From Chitinivorax tropicus (GTDB taxonomy: Bacteria > Pseudomonadota > Gammaproteobacteria > Burkholderiales > SCOH01), in contig NZ_JACHHY010000006.1 of assembly GCF_014202905.1 (NCBI RefSeq), positions 122,257-186,256 on the forward strand: a stretch of DNA of 64,000 bases. The letters are read 5' to 3'. A model generated the notes under the pieces. It did not search any database. It had not been told where the DNA came from and was given only the letters and a program-made list of their open reading frames with translations. Of this stretch, positions 17,593-27,066 are shown piece by piece (the first letter of the stretch is position 1; every line of letters begins with the position of its first letter). Made by a program: the position numbers and the translations under genes.

Positions 17593-19574
17593 CAAACCAC
17601 CTCCTTGCCACGCATGAGCGTAAAGGACGGGAATGGTGTCGGCGGAAGTGCTGGCGCGCTGCCCGAGGTGGCTTTTCGAGTCGGCCGTGGTGTCGGAGAG
17701 GCTGCTTTGGGTGCAGAGGCTTCGAAACGTGCTTCAGGCTGCCGGCTCGACATGCCGTGGATGTGGGCCGCCTGTCGGCGTGTGCGCTGCTTGCGGCTGC
17801 GGATCATTTCATCGACCGCCTGAGCAAGCTGGTGCTTGGCATCGATCAGCGCATCGAGGTTTTCCGACGACTTGCCATTGGTTCGTACCTGCTCGCGGAT
17901 CAATTCATGCTGATACAGCGAGAGTCCCTTGGCGTAGTTGAGATGGATGGCTTCAACGGTAATTGGCTCCTGGGCCTCAGGCGGCCAAACATGGATGCTG
18001 CCAAGATCATCGGCATCGAACACGACCCGGACCTTGGCGCCCGGTCCCCAGGTTCGAATCACGGGCGATAGCGCTGGCCCTGCATAGTGCAGGCCATGAA
18101 GTTGAATGCCTTGGTGGCCTAGCGAGCGTTCCCGGACCAGGCCGATGCGGCGTTGCAACTCAGCGACGCTACCGGGGAGGATGGGTGTTCGTTGATTCAG
18201 GCCTTCATGCCAGCGTGCCCAAGGCGTCGTGCCAATCCCGCGCTGAACAGTTTGCGCATAGACATCCAGTAGCCATTTCTCAAACAGATGCCGGAATTCG
18301 GCTAGGCTCAGGACGGCATGTTTGGCTGCGTCGTAATCTCCACGATCCGAGAGGCGCGCGAGGCTGGTGCCGGGCAATTGATGCGTAAAGAAGTAATTGA
18401 CGGTTTTCAGGTAGCGTTCAACAACCCCCTTGAAACGGGGCTGGCGTTTGGGGCAAAACTGAAGGCGGGTGCCAAGATCATAGGCAACGCTGTTCAGATC
18501 CGCCCCGAGAAACTCCAGGCCGTTATCCAGTACCAGCACATCAATCAGGCCATAGCATGGCCAGACGTGTTGAACAGGCAGGTTAGGAATGACTTCAACG
18601 GTCGCAGCCTTGGGCAAAACGGCATGCCGTAATCCGCCGATAACGGCAGCGGCCGAGGTGTTGCCGAAACTGAGGTGATAACCCAGCGGGAAGCGACTGA
18701 AAACATCGATATAAACAGTCAGAAGTGGTCGCCCAAGTGGAAGCCCCGTCACCTGATCGATCAAAAAGAGATCGAGCGGCGTGTGGTCAGCCTCAACCCG
18801 CTCAAGAATTCGCGTCACCTTGGGGCCGGCTTTCACGATCCGAAAGCGCCGATCTGCTGCGGCTTTTCCGTTCCTGAGCATGGCCAGATCGTAGGCTTCC
18901 ATGCGATCCATCAAGCGGTACATGGTACGCAGTGCTGGGGCCGGGATTTGATCGCTCGGTAGCCGCTGTTGGTTCTCGGCCTGAAGCTTTCCAAGCAGAC
19001 GGTCATAGATGTTTCTTACCGTGGCGGCGGGACTTGCATCAAACGCTTCCTTGGTGGCTTCCGCAGCCAACTCCAGACAGCGAGCATGCTGCCTGGCCCG
19101 GGAACCACCCCGTAAATCGTACCGTGGCACCAAGTTACGAACCTGCCGACTCTGTTGATAGCGCCGATGCCATCGATACAAGGTAATGACCGAGGGCGGT
19201 TTGGGGTCACTAATTCGGGCCGCAACCTCGTCAATCAACGGCTGCAACGAATAGGCGGTGAATACGCAATTTCCATCGTCCTCAATCGCTTGCAGGTAGG
19301 CCATACGGCGCTCGATTTCCTTGCGTACACGAGCCGGCAATTCCGCCAAGGTACGCCCATAGTGGGTTTGAGGGCGAGTAGCCTTGCTTTCTTCGCAAAC
19401 CTGAATCTGTAATGTTCGATAAGCATCCAGAAGCGCTGGACGCGAGCTCATGACGATCTGGCCATCATGCAGACGCTCAAGCACGACCTGCTCATCCGGC
19501 CCGAGTCGCTCGATGCGGTGGGTGGCACCGGACAACTCAAAAGTGGTGCCGGTGCGAAAGGCGAAACCATTCAT
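17592..19574 (-). CDS. tnsB: TnsB/TniA-type DDE transposase
   Basis: The protein has 660 residues. The N-terminal ~240 hold DNA-binding helices. The retroviral-integrase core then shows the catalytic triad Asp263 (ADHTPLDLFLID), Asp350 (VLVLDNGLEF) and Glu386 (FKGVVERYLK). The last pair is 35 residues apart, as expected for DDE(35) enzymes. A Mu-type C-terminal domain follows, then a low-complexity Arg/Pro/Ala tail that normally contacts TnsC. TnsB binds the end repeats and joins the 3' ends to the target. All catalytic residues are intact. It overlaps tnsA by 38 bp. Confidence 0.93.
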   Translation of the reverse strand: MNGFAFRTGTTFELSGATHRIERLGPDEQVVLERLHDGQIVMSSRPALLDAYRTLQIQVCEESKATRPQTHYGRTLAELPARVRKEIERRMAYLQAIEDDGNCVFTAYSLQPLIDEVAARISDPKPPSVITLYRWHRRYQQSRQVRNLVPRYDLRGGSRARQHARCLELAAEATKEAFDASPAATVRNIYDRLLGKLQAENQQRLPSDQIPAPALRTMYRLMDRMEAYDLAMLRNGKAAADRRFRIVKAGPKVTRILERVEADHTPLDLFLIDQVTGLPLGRPLLTVYIDVFSRFPLGYHLSFGNTSAAAVIGGLRHAVLPKAATVEVIPNLPVQHVWPCYGLIDVLVLDNGLEFLGADLNSVAYDLGTRLQFCPKRQPRFKGVVERYLKTVNYFFTHQLPGTSLARLSDRGDYDAAKHAVLSLAEFRHLFEKWLLDVYAQTVQRGIGTTPWARWHEGLNQRTPILPGSVAELQRRIGLVRERSLGHQGIQLHGLHYAGPALSPVIRTWGPGAKVRVVFDADDLGSIHVWPPEAQEPITVEAIHLNYAKGLSLYQHELIREQVRTNGKSSENLDALIDAKHQLAQAVDEMIRSRKQRTRRQAAHIHGMSSRQPEARFEASAPKAASPTPRPTRKATSGSAPALPPTPFPSFTLMRGKEVV

Positions 19575-20259
19575 GGCCGCTCTCCAAATTCAGGTTGAGC
19601 AAGGTATTGGCGCCGACTGGCATGCCGAGGTCGCATACCAGTTGTCCGGCAAGCAGCAAGCTATAGGGGTCAAGGCTGAAGGCAGAAAGCGCTGCTTTAG
19701 CCGCATGGATCTCCATCGGAAAATTTGCGGCCAAGCGGCGTAGGGAAACTTCACCCTTCAATAGCTCTGGCCGGATACGTGCTGCCTCGTGGTGAATGAC
19801 TTTCAGATTGGAAAGACGAGGCTCAATGCGGATTACCTCATCGCTCAGCACCTCGAACGATTGGCCGGCTCGGTTGAAATGGGCCGCAATCTGCGCAAGG
19901 CTGTGGCAGGTATCTGGGTGAGCGGCATTGGCTGCGGGCTTCACCTCGATCAGTACTTCTTGCCCATCGGCCAAGGTGAGATGGAAATCCGGTGTATAGC
20001 GCCGAAGTCGTGCACCATCGGGGTAGTAGATGCGTACCGGCTGCTCCGTATAGCTGGCGATCAGAGGTGAGTTTTCAAAGAGATAGAGCGCATCGAGTTC
20101 GAGCAGACCTTCGTAATGCACCATGCGGCCGGTTTTACGGCTGGGGAACTTGCCCCGGACGATGCCGCCCGTTGAGCGAAGTACTTCGCGGGCGCGTTGA
20201 TGGGATAGACCGGCCGGGGATAGACCCCGCCATGTGCCTCTCCAGGATATGTGCGGCAT
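19537..20259 (-). CDS. tnsA: TnsA-type endonuclease of the heteromeric transposase
   Basis: The protein has 240 residues. The nuclease site of TnsA is visible: Glu50 in VHYEGLLELDAL, Asp91 in RRYTPDFHL, and Glu105-x-Lys107 in VLIEVKPAA. TnsA cuts the 5' ends so that the element leaves by cut-and-paste rather than by cointegrate formation. A C-terminal region (~120-240) matches the TnsA C-domain position, which in Tn7 contacts TnsC. A good AGGAG lies five bases before the ATG at 20259. It is the first gene of the tns operon. Confidence 0.9.
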   Translation of the reverse strand: MPHISWRGTWRGLSPAGLSHQRAREVLRSTGGIVRGKFPSRKTGRMVHYEGLLELDALYLFENSPLIASYTEQPVRIYYPDGARLRRYTPDFHLTLADGQEVLIEVKPAANAAHPDTCHSLAQIAAHFNRAGQSFEVLSDEVIRIEPRLSNLKVIHHEAARIRPELLKGEVSLRRLAANFPMEIHAAKAALSAFSLDPYSLLLAGQLVCDLGMPVGANTLLNLNLESGHEWFRLSHRHHF

Positions 20260-20405
20260 AGCAACTCCTTGCAGTACCGGCTAAAGGGTGCAGAAACCCG
20301 TACCGACACCGCTGAACAGTTCGACATGTCCGGTTTCGGGCGTAAAAAGCCCCCTCTTCAGGCCGGAGGCCGAAAGAAAACCGGATGATTTTTCAATGGA
20401 ATGGC

Positions 20406-20501
20406 TTGACGCGCTGAAGGTAGATGGCGATACTTTGATTACCAGTCAGGTATCGACAGATGCCAAGAGCGGGGCAAGCCGAAAGGTTTGTCCCGTTTTT
20501 T
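20406..20501 (+). ncRNA. Candidate small RNA antisense to the tnsA leader
   Basis: In the 240-bp gap between tnsA and the upstream regulator gene, the opposite strand carries a promoter-like TTGACG-17-GATACT (20406-20434). About 35 bp later is a strong intrinsic terminator: an 11-bp stem (20470-20480 with 20485-20495, two G-U pairs) closed by a GAAA tetraloop and followed by six T (20496-20501). The predicted transcript of about 60 nt contains no open frame. It would run against any read-through from the regulator into tnsA. No transcript is proven. Confidence 0.4.
20470..20501 (+). terminator. Intrinsic terminator with GAAA tetraloop
   Basis: The stem is CGGGGCAAGCC with GGTTTGTCCCG, the loop is GAAA and a T6 tract follows. 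The T-tract is on the + strand only, so it ends rightward transcription. It abuts the TAA of the leftward regulator gene. Confidence 0.7.
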
Positions 20502-20922
20502 ACATTTTGGCCTCCGTATTTCTGCGCCGCTTCAGGCGCGTGATAGGTTCTTGTGTGCGCTGGGCCAGTTGATCGGGTAATTCAACGATTTCCCGAATCA
20601 TCCTAACCTGGGCTGGGTGAAGGTCGGGCACACGTTCGCGCAGTGCAGCGAGCATCCAGAAAACCTCTGTTGGCGCTTCTGCGTCAATGACCATCTTTCG
20701 GTCAGATGCAGCCACTGCCTCGTGCAGCTCTTCTTGCTCATCTGCACCGAGATCCAGGACGCTGATTAGTTTTTCCACAAACTCAGGCGGTGGTGGCCCC
20801 TTGATGCCGATTTCAAGGGCAGAGACGTATCCTTGGTGATGCCCAAGCAGTTTTGCGAGGTCTCCTTGGCGAATGCCATGACGCATTCGAAGGTCGTGAA
20901 GTAGGCGGGCAAAAGGGCTCAT
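20500..20922 (-). CDS. XRE-type regulator upstream of the tns operon
   Basis: The protein has 140 residues from the ATG at 20922. Residues ~4-58 form a helix-turn-helix: FARLLHDLRMRHGIRQGDLA, then LLGHHQGYVSALEIG. The C-terminal half is a helical extension (VFWMLAALRERVPDLHPAQV). The frame extends to a TTG at 20988, but the extra residues are unlike the family. It points toward tnsA with a 240-bp gap and lies between the core genes and the large cargo operon. It could control either, and control of transposition is my first guess. Its codon usage is like the tns genes. Confidence 0.75.
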   Translation of the reverse strand: MSPFARLLHDLRMRHGIRQGDLAKLLGHHQGYVSALEIGIKGPPPPEFVEKLISVLDLGADEQEELHEAVAASDRKMVIDAEAPTEVFWMLAALRERVPDLHPAQVRMIREIVELPDQLAQRTQEPITRLKRRRNTEAKM

Positions 20923-21202
20923 TTTTCTGGGATCGGAAATATGTTTTCCCGCCAGCGTAAGCACCGAAAAATTGCATGTCAAACGCAAAAAATGCTGTTG
21001 CTTTCACGATGAAAGCAAGTAAGTTGACGAAACCATGACAAACCCCTTGGGGCTCTAAGGAACGCGAAATTTCGAGGAAATTTTCCTTGTTTTAGAAGAT
21101 GTTGTAATCAGAGCTATCCAGCAAGATGTATTCAACTGTGTGCCCAACGTGATTCTGCACAAATAATTATTGTCCCTTAAGAGTGGGCTATGAAGAGCTT
21201 AA

Positions 21203-22645
21203 CTAAACGAACATGGAGCCTTTCGCTATTGTTTCGCTGAACTCGCCGAAGCTGCTGCTCCGGTGCAGCGTACGCACCTGCCAAAGGTAGAACGCCCGCA
21301 GCGTCCCACATTCAGGGCCAGCACCCTCGCGGTATGCCGTGCCTCGTGAGGTGAGCGCCGTCCCACAATTTCCACGAAGCTGCCTTGGTCGTGCTGGCCC
21401 CCACCCAGCGTTCCAGTAGCAAAGATCAGCGACGACATAATCTTCGACCTTGATTTCTAGCTGCCCATCACGAGGAGTGACTGCAACCTCATGCAAACCG
21501 GGCGCCGTCGGGAAGAAGAGCCGTGACGGATACAGGTCGTGCTGGAGGTAGCCCATCCGGTCGTAGTCGAGCGTTCCGGCCAGCGGCCAGGCCTTGCAGT
21601 CGTCGTCCACCAGTTGTTCAAGAGTTGGTGGAACTACGATGGTTGTTGTGCTGAATGGGTCTGCAACCGTGCTATGAAGAATCTGCTCGCGCGCCCAGAA
21701 GGCATCGAGATGAGCCGCCAAGTCCGCATCGTCAATGTTGCTCCCTGGGGCCTGCGAGCACCTCACCAGAGACACCTCCACACACCGTTCCATTGACATC
21801 ACAACTGGCGAGATGAAGGAGATCAGTTCATCACCTGGACGCGCCGCCTCCACGCGGGCAACCAGGGCTCGAAATGCTGCTTCGATCGCCTCGGTATCGC
21901 CGTCGAAGTCAGCTGACGCCGGAAACCAGTGTGGGCGCCGTGGCTTAAGCAAGGCCATAGTCGGATGGACAGGCAGTGCCAAAAGCGACTGTTCGTCTGC
22001 AAACTCCGACGGCATGTTCCAGAACTGCTTGGCCACCGCCAGCGTACGAAGGTAGGCAGATATGGCGCGAAGAGCGGCGCGCGCGGAAAGCTGGCCGATG
22101 AAACCATCACCAAGCGGTCGTGTGAAGTGCCACGGGTCGCCTTGGTATGGCGCGTCGGGGTAAGTCGCTCGGTTCTCCGTCCACTCGAAAGCCATCTGCC
22201 GGACGAAAGGGAGTCCGGTGTAGGCCTCGAGCCTGCTCATGGACGTTCGGAACATCCTGGGCAAGTCCACACCTTGCACGCCGTCGAAGTCATCTGGGAC
22301 CACGAAGTCATCAGGCACCTCCTTCATGCCCGCATCGCCGGCTTGACCCGACAGCCCAAGACTCGCCACCAGCAAGTCTGAGAGCGGAGAGGGCTTCGGG
22401 ATGCTCGTGGCCAACTCTGCTGTAGGCGAGTAGCCATGCCCCTGTACCGCCATCCAGAAGATGCACAGAACCTCGACAACTTCGGCCTCGAGCTTGCGCG
22501 AGCGCAGCAACTGGAGCAGCGCAACCTCGGTTTCAGCCCACGCAGTTGGTTCGCCTAGCCGGTCCGCCAACTCTTGCATGGTCCACCACCGTGCGGACGT
22601 GGAAGGCCATCCGAGGCGGGCTATGAGAATGCGAAGCTCGTCCAT
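21203..22645 (-). CDS. Unknown third protein of the nuclease-STAND operon
   Basis: The protein has 480 residues. I recognise no domain. It begins MDELRILIARLGWP with a helical bundle. The middle is rich in Pro, Trp and acidic residues (VPDDFVVPDDFDGVQGVDLP). The C-terminal third looks beta-rich with several Cys. Its ATG shares one base with the stop of the STAND gene (TGATG), so it is translationally coupled. It may sense phage, be an effector partner or be an inhibitor. The sequence does not decide between these. Confidence 0.55.
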   Translation of the reverse strand: MDELRILIARLGWPSTSARWWTMQELADRLGEPTAWAETEVALLQLLRSRKLEAEVVEVLCIFWMAVQGHGYSPTAELATSIPKPSPLSDLLVASLGLSGQAGDAGMKEVPDDFVVPDDFDGVQGVDLPRMFRTSMSRLEAYTGLPFVRQMAFEWTENRATYPDAPYQGDPWHFTRPLGDGFIGQLSARAALRAISAYLRTLAVAKQFWNMPSEFADEQSLLALPVHPTMALLKPRRPHWFPASADFDGDTEAIEAAFRALVARVEAARPGDELISFISPVVMSMERCVEVSLVRCSQAPGSNIDDADLAAHLDAFWAREQILHSTVADPFSTTTIVVPPTLEQLVDDDCKAWPLAGTLDYDRMGYLQHDLYPSRLFFPTAPGLHEVAVTPRDGQLEIKVEDYVVADLCYWNAGWGPARPRQLRGNCGTALTSRGTAYREGAGPECGTLRAFYLWQVRTLHRSSSFGEFSETIAKGSMFV

Positions 22646-25600
22646 CAAGTCCCCGACGAAGAAGACGAGGCCAACTCAGCCGCCCAGCGAGGCTGCTCCA
22701 GCGGGAGGGTACGGGTGTCCTCGATGACGCAGTTGATCATGGTCTCCGCGAACCTCACGGCTTCCGCGATGCGCCCCTGTCGTGCATAGAAATAGACCAT
22801 CACATCCGTGGGTGCAACGCGCGGCGGCACGGGGTTGTCGAACATGCCGTAGGTCGTCTGGACCACAAACTCGTCGCATCGCTGTGGGTAGTTTTCAGCC
22901 ACCAAATCGAGCCTGCTGCGGGTCTTGGTCTCGCTCTCCATGTACCCGATCCACCCGCCGCTCAGTATCTGCGCACGGACAAGGTACTTCCATGCTGCAT
23001 TTACCCCGCTCAGCTTGCGCCTCGTATGAAAGGCGAGGTCGGACAGGAGCAGGACGTCCCTATGCCGCCCTTCTTCTGATAGGAGCAGTCCGTCGAGGGC
23101 ATCGAGCAACCTCTTGCCTTGACCCTTCGTGGCCCAGTGCTGATACCAGGCACGAAGAAGCCGCGTTCGCTCGCTGTGGCTTTCCGACAAACTCTCGAGC
23201 AGGTCGTCTAATTGTTCTGGCTCAAAAGTCGTCGCGTCGCCCTCATAGGGTTTGCTTTCAATGCCGCTCCCGGAGTGCTCTTGACGCTGTAGCAACCCCA
23301 TGTCCCATCCACCGTGCTCCTCGAGGATGCGTAGTCGCTCGACAGCGCTCGAGCTGCCCTCCCGAACAAGTTGCAGAAGGGTGTCGCGTATTTCGGGGTG
23401 CAGACCTGTGCGCATCAGTGCGTCCAGGGGCCACCCTTCCTTCACCCCCTGCTCCACGTACGCTCGCAGGCTGTTCTCTGCCTGCGACCAGTCGCCCGCG
23501 TGCGTGTGCTCCTCATACTTGACCACCAACGCCGAAGGCTTCAACTTCGCTAGCAGGCAATCGGCCTCTGCCAGGACATGCCTCGTGCCTTTTCCATCCG
23601 TGTACTTCAGGACATGGTGGATCTGCGGCGCGACCCGGGCGAGCAACCGGCGGGCATCCTCCGCAGCAACGTCCACCAGGTAGCCGATGGCATCGACCGA
23701 GTTGTTCAGCGTCGGATCTTTGCGATGCCCATAGCCTGTCGTTAGCTCCCAGGTCTGCCTGCAGAGCTGACGAGCTTCTGTCATCAAGTTGTGTGCCAGC
23801 GCAATCGCGCAGAGTTGTAGCGGCGTCTGAAGGCGCACGCTGGTTTCCTCCCAGACCTCCGCATCAAGCAATGAACGTTGAGACTGAACGAACGCCGCAG
23901 CCGCTTTATCGGCCATTCTGGTCAGTGACCCGGCTGCGTATTGGGCGCGGAAAGACGCGCCGTCGAACCAGGTGTACTGCCTAGCCGCTTCCATGGTTTC
24001 TTCGGTCAGGGCCACATCGCCGCAGTTGGCCAACAAGATGCTGCCAAGGCGGATGTCACAAGCGATGCGATGTAGCGCCCGTCTAAAGTCCTCGGCTGCC
24101 AAACTCCAGTTATGGCTCTGCCTGAATCGTCGGAACTCGACTGGCTCGAGCAACGCAAAAAGCGCATGGAAATCCACGAACTCCCCGCGCCACCAGTGAT
24201 GCGCGATCTGGGCACCGACGGCGGAGAGCGCATTGAGGAAGTCGGTGATGTTCTCTCTGTCTTCATAGATTGGGGCTCGCGCAAACTCGAAGGCAGTCTG
24301 GTCCTCCGCAGCCATGCACAGGCCTAGATGCACGGCGCTGAAGAACCAGTGGTACGCGAGCGCCGCCAAGTCTTCCTTGCGTTCGTAGTAGTCGCCCTTC
24401 AGCCACTCCACCGGGATCGGTTCGTTGAGCGGCTTGGAGGAACGTGTGAGCGCCGCCTCCACTGTAGCAACGAAGGGAGTTCGGGCTAGAGCGTCGAAGT
24501 CATCGCGCCCGGCAATGCTTACCCCCGCCTTCGCGGCCGCGCGGATGCATGCATCGCTGATGATGTTCTTGTTCTCCCCGCTTGCAAGCGAGGCAACAAC
24601 CGTCATCAAGTCGTCTAGATTGCGCTCCTCAACCAACATCCGGACTCGAGGCAGCCATACGACCGGGCTGTTCTCAGCTACCAGCCTAGCAAGTTCCACA
24701 GGAGTGGCGCCGATGGCGCCTAGTTGCGCGAATGCGCCAACCAAGAACTCGAACTCATCAGACCCCGTTCTCGATCCATACCTGTCGGAGAACCGGCTCA
24801 AGCCCCTGAACCGACGAAGCGCCTCTTCACCACACGTTTCAGCCAAAACCTGGTCACCACGAGCACGTAGGGCCAGCCCAAGTGCGGCGACGCGCAGGAT
24901 GTCCGTCTCATGTCTGGAGGCAACGGCCTCACGTACTACGCCTTCCTCCGGAGCTAGCGTCAATGTGAAGGAGATGAGTCTAGCCAGGTCGTCGTTCTGC
25001 ATCTGGAACTCGCTGCCACCAACCATCCGGGCCTTGAGATGCTCCAGGCGATAAGCATCCGCGAACTCGGTGGTCTCAAGCGCGGCAATCAGGGCTTCCG
25101 AGAGCAGTGTGTCGAACAGCGACTCTGGGTATCCCTCCTCAAGGCGAAGCATGATCCAGTCGCGGGTGAGTCCTTTGATGAGGTTCTTCGGGTCGCCCAG
25201 CCTCGCTTGAACCGTCCAGAGCCAGTTCACGCGCAGCGAGGTGGGAGCCCATCTTTCCAGCCAGTTCGCGACTACAGGCATCAGCTCCTTGATGCGGTCT
25301 TCGTAGTTAGCTGTAGTGCGTACGAAAACCGCCAGGCTCTCGTGGAAAACCTTTAGGCCGGCCGTAGACGAATGGAGCAAATGCTCCACGCTCCCGACTT
25401 CAGGTTTTACAGTCTTGATCTCGGTGGCAATCTCACCGAACGCCGTCCTTGGCCAGAAGAACGGGAAGGCACAGACCAGCCGCAACGTGTCCTTCAGGCT
25501 TGGAAGTAGATTCTCCCAAAGCGATGCATAGTAGAACTTGGCATCCTTGCTCAGGTCCCCCTTTAGCCGCTCGACGTCCCAACTGGACAGATTGCGACCA

Positions 25601-27066
25601 GCATATTCCAGCTCTGCGGTGGCGTAGATAACGTGAAGGGGGTGGCCGTTGGTCCTTGCATGGAGGGCGGATGCTGCTTTTTGAAGTTGTTCCTCAGCCT
25701 GTTCCCTGTCCTCGAATCCAGTCGTGAGTCTTCCCTCTTGAACTGCCTTACGAAGGTAGGAAAGAACTGCGTTTCCAGACATTGCCGGCAACGTACGCCA
25801 TTCTACCTTTGGCGCCCAAGCGAGGAGATCCCTCGGCAACTGTGCATCATCCACAGGTTGCGTACCGACGAGCAGCACCATGTTGTCCGGACAAGGGATC
25901 ACCTGAGCAAATAGGTCGTCCAGCGGCTGCTTGTCCTCCGCATTGGTGCGCCAGACATGATCCAGACCATCTAGGATGAGCACGAGCGGCTTGCCCTGCT
26001 CCTTGTAGTGGGAAGCGCACTCCTCCAGGAGAGCGCGCAGGCTGCCTACCGTAGCCGGGACACCCTCGCCAAGCTGCTTAACCTGAGCCCTAATGGACTG
26101 TTCGACCACGTAGCTGTTCACCCGGTCGCGGCCACGCTCCGTCGTCGAGAGGAAGTAGTGATGGCGCACCGTCGGGATATCCCGTTTGACGAGTGTGTCG
26201 CACAAGGCGCTCAGGTAAGTGCTCTTTCCTCGGCCAGGCGGCCCTGTCAGAACAATCGCCTTCCCGGCAGCACCGATTGCGTCTCGGACAAACTCCTGGT
26301 GGAACGTGGCGTCGGGGACCTCATACCCCTTGGGGACAACGAAGTCTTCAGGCAGCGGTGCTGGCGGTGACGCCCGCAGGATGGCGCGGACATCTGCCAG
26401 CATGATCCAGCCGTCAGGAGCGGGGAAGTTCTTCTGCGTCGCCCAGTTCAGAGCCACGTTTTTTAGGATCGCGATCCCTTCCGGGGTGCCATGCATCCGA
26501 AGTCGCGCATCGACCTCGTGCTCCAGTGTGACGTAACCCTTATCGCTGTGCCGAATGCGTAGCTGGCTGAAAAACTCTTCGCAGTCTGCGGCGCTGCCAA
26601 ACTCAGCGATGACCTCCGAGCGCCTCGGCTCGGGGATCTTGGCGAAGGAAATCCCACCAGCATCCAGACAGGCTTCGATGGCGGCATCCGGTCGGCGGTT
26701 TGTTATGAGCGAGATCTCGCCAATGCGCACGGTATCAAGCTTTTTGAAGGCGTCGAACCACTTGCGAAGCATCGACCTCGACCGCGCTGTCTTGCCAGCC
26801 TTCTCGAGCATCCAATCCCAGGAAAGCAGATGCGCGTCCGGGTTGGGGGTAAACTTGACCTGGAAAAGGTCGATGACACCATCACTTCGTTCAATGACGA
26901 TGTCGTCCAGCCCTGTTGGCGCTACGTTCTCGTCGTCGCACTCGAACCTCACCCGGCTGTAGCGGGCCGGTGCGTCGAGCCAATCGCACAGGACCTTGAG
27001 TCCCTGCCGATTTTGGTAAACGTAGCCAGCCGCAGTGATTGCGGTGTTTTTGATGCTATCAGACAT
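22645..27066 (-). CDS. Nuclease-STAND NTPase, Avs-like
   Basis: The protein has 1473 residues from the ATG at 27066. The N-terminal ~200 form a DUF4297/Cap4-like nuclease: AAGYVYQNRQGLKVL, then Asp54-Asp55 in GLDDIVIE and Gln69-x-Lys71 in LFQVKFT. A P-loop NTPase of the NACHT/STAND kind follows, with Walker A GPPGRGKS at 275-282 and Walker B LVLILDGLDH near 361-370. The remaining ~1000 residues are helical repeats of TPR/ARM type, the usual sensor part. This layout is that of Avs antiviral proteins, which cut DNA after binding a phage protein. The upstream frame to 27177 lies inside the previous gene and is not needed. It overlaps its neighbours by 8 and 1 bp. Confidence 0.75.
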   Translation of the reverse strand: MSDSIKNTAITAAGYVYQNRQGLKVLCDWLDAPARYSRVRFECDDENVAPTGLDDIVIERSDGVIDLFQVKFTPNPDAHLLSWDWMLEKAGKTARSRSMLRKWFDAFKKLDTVRIGEISLITNRRPDAAIEACLDAGGISFAKIPEPRRSEVIAEFGSAADCEEFFSQLRIRHSDKGYVTLEHEVDARLRMHGTPEGIAILKNVALNWATQKNFPAPDGWIMLADVRAILRASPPAPLPEDFVVPKGYEVPDATFHQEFVRDAIGAAGKAIVLTGPPGRGKSTYLSALCDTLVKRDIPTVRHHYFLSTTERGRDRVNSYVVEQSIRAQVKQLGEGVPATVGSLRALLEECASHYKEQGKPLVLILDGLDHVWRTNAEDKQPLDDLFAQVIPCPDNMVLLVGTQPVDDAQLPRDLLAWAPKVEWRTLPAMSGNAVLSYLRKAVQEGRLTTGFEDREQAEEQLQKAASALHARTNGHPLHVIYATAELEYAGRNLSSWDVERLKGDLSKDAKFYYASLWENLLPSLKDTLRLVCAFPFFWPRTAFGEIATEIKTVKPEVGSVEHLLHSSTAGLKVFHESLAVFVRTTANYEDRIKELMPVVANWLERWAPTSLRVNWLWTVQARLGDPKNLIKGLTRDWIMLRLEEGYPESLFDTLLSEALIAALETTEFADAYRLEHLKARMVGGSEFQMQNDDLARLISFTLTLAPEEGVVREAVASRHETDILRVAALGLALRARGDQVLAETCGEEALRRFRGLSRFSDRYGSRTGSDEFEFLVGAFAQLGAIGATPVELARLVAENSPVVWLPRVRMLVEERNLDDLMTVVASLASGENKNIISDACIRAAAKAGVSIAGRDDFDALARTPFVATVEAALTRSSKPLNEPIPVEWLKGDYYERKEDLAALAYHWFFSAVHLGLCMAAEDQTAFEFARAPIYEDRENITDFLNALSAVGAQIAHHWWRGEFVDFHALFALLEPVEFRRFRQSHNWSLAAEDFRRALHRIACDIRLGSILLANCGDVALTEETMEAARQYTWFDGASFRAQYAAGSLTRMADKAAAAFVQSQRSLLDAEVWEETSVRLQTPLQLCAIALAHNLMTEARQLCRQTWELTTGYGHRKDPTLNNSVDAIGYLVDVAAEDARRLLARVAPQIHHVLKYTDGKGTRHVLAEADCLLAKLKPSALVVKYEEHTHAGDWSQAENSLRAYVEQGVKEGWPLDALMRTGLHPEIRDTLLQLVREGSSSAVERLRILEEHGGWDMGLLQRQEHSGSGIESKPYEGDATTFEPEQLDDLLESLSESHSERTRLLRAWYQHWATKGQGKRLLDALDGLLLSEEGRHRDVLLLSDLAFHTRRKLSGVNAAWKYLVRAQILSGGWIGYMESETKTRSRLDLVAENYPQRCDEFVVQTTYGMFDNPVPPRVAPTDVMVYFYARQGRIAEAVRFAETMINCVIEDTRTLPLEQPRWAAELASSSSSGT

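Noticed and set aside
20988..21202. A possible second transposon end near the sequence AAGTTGACGAAACC
   Set aside because: Only a GTTGACG core matches the real ends; there is no repeat array, no TGT terminus and no duplication.
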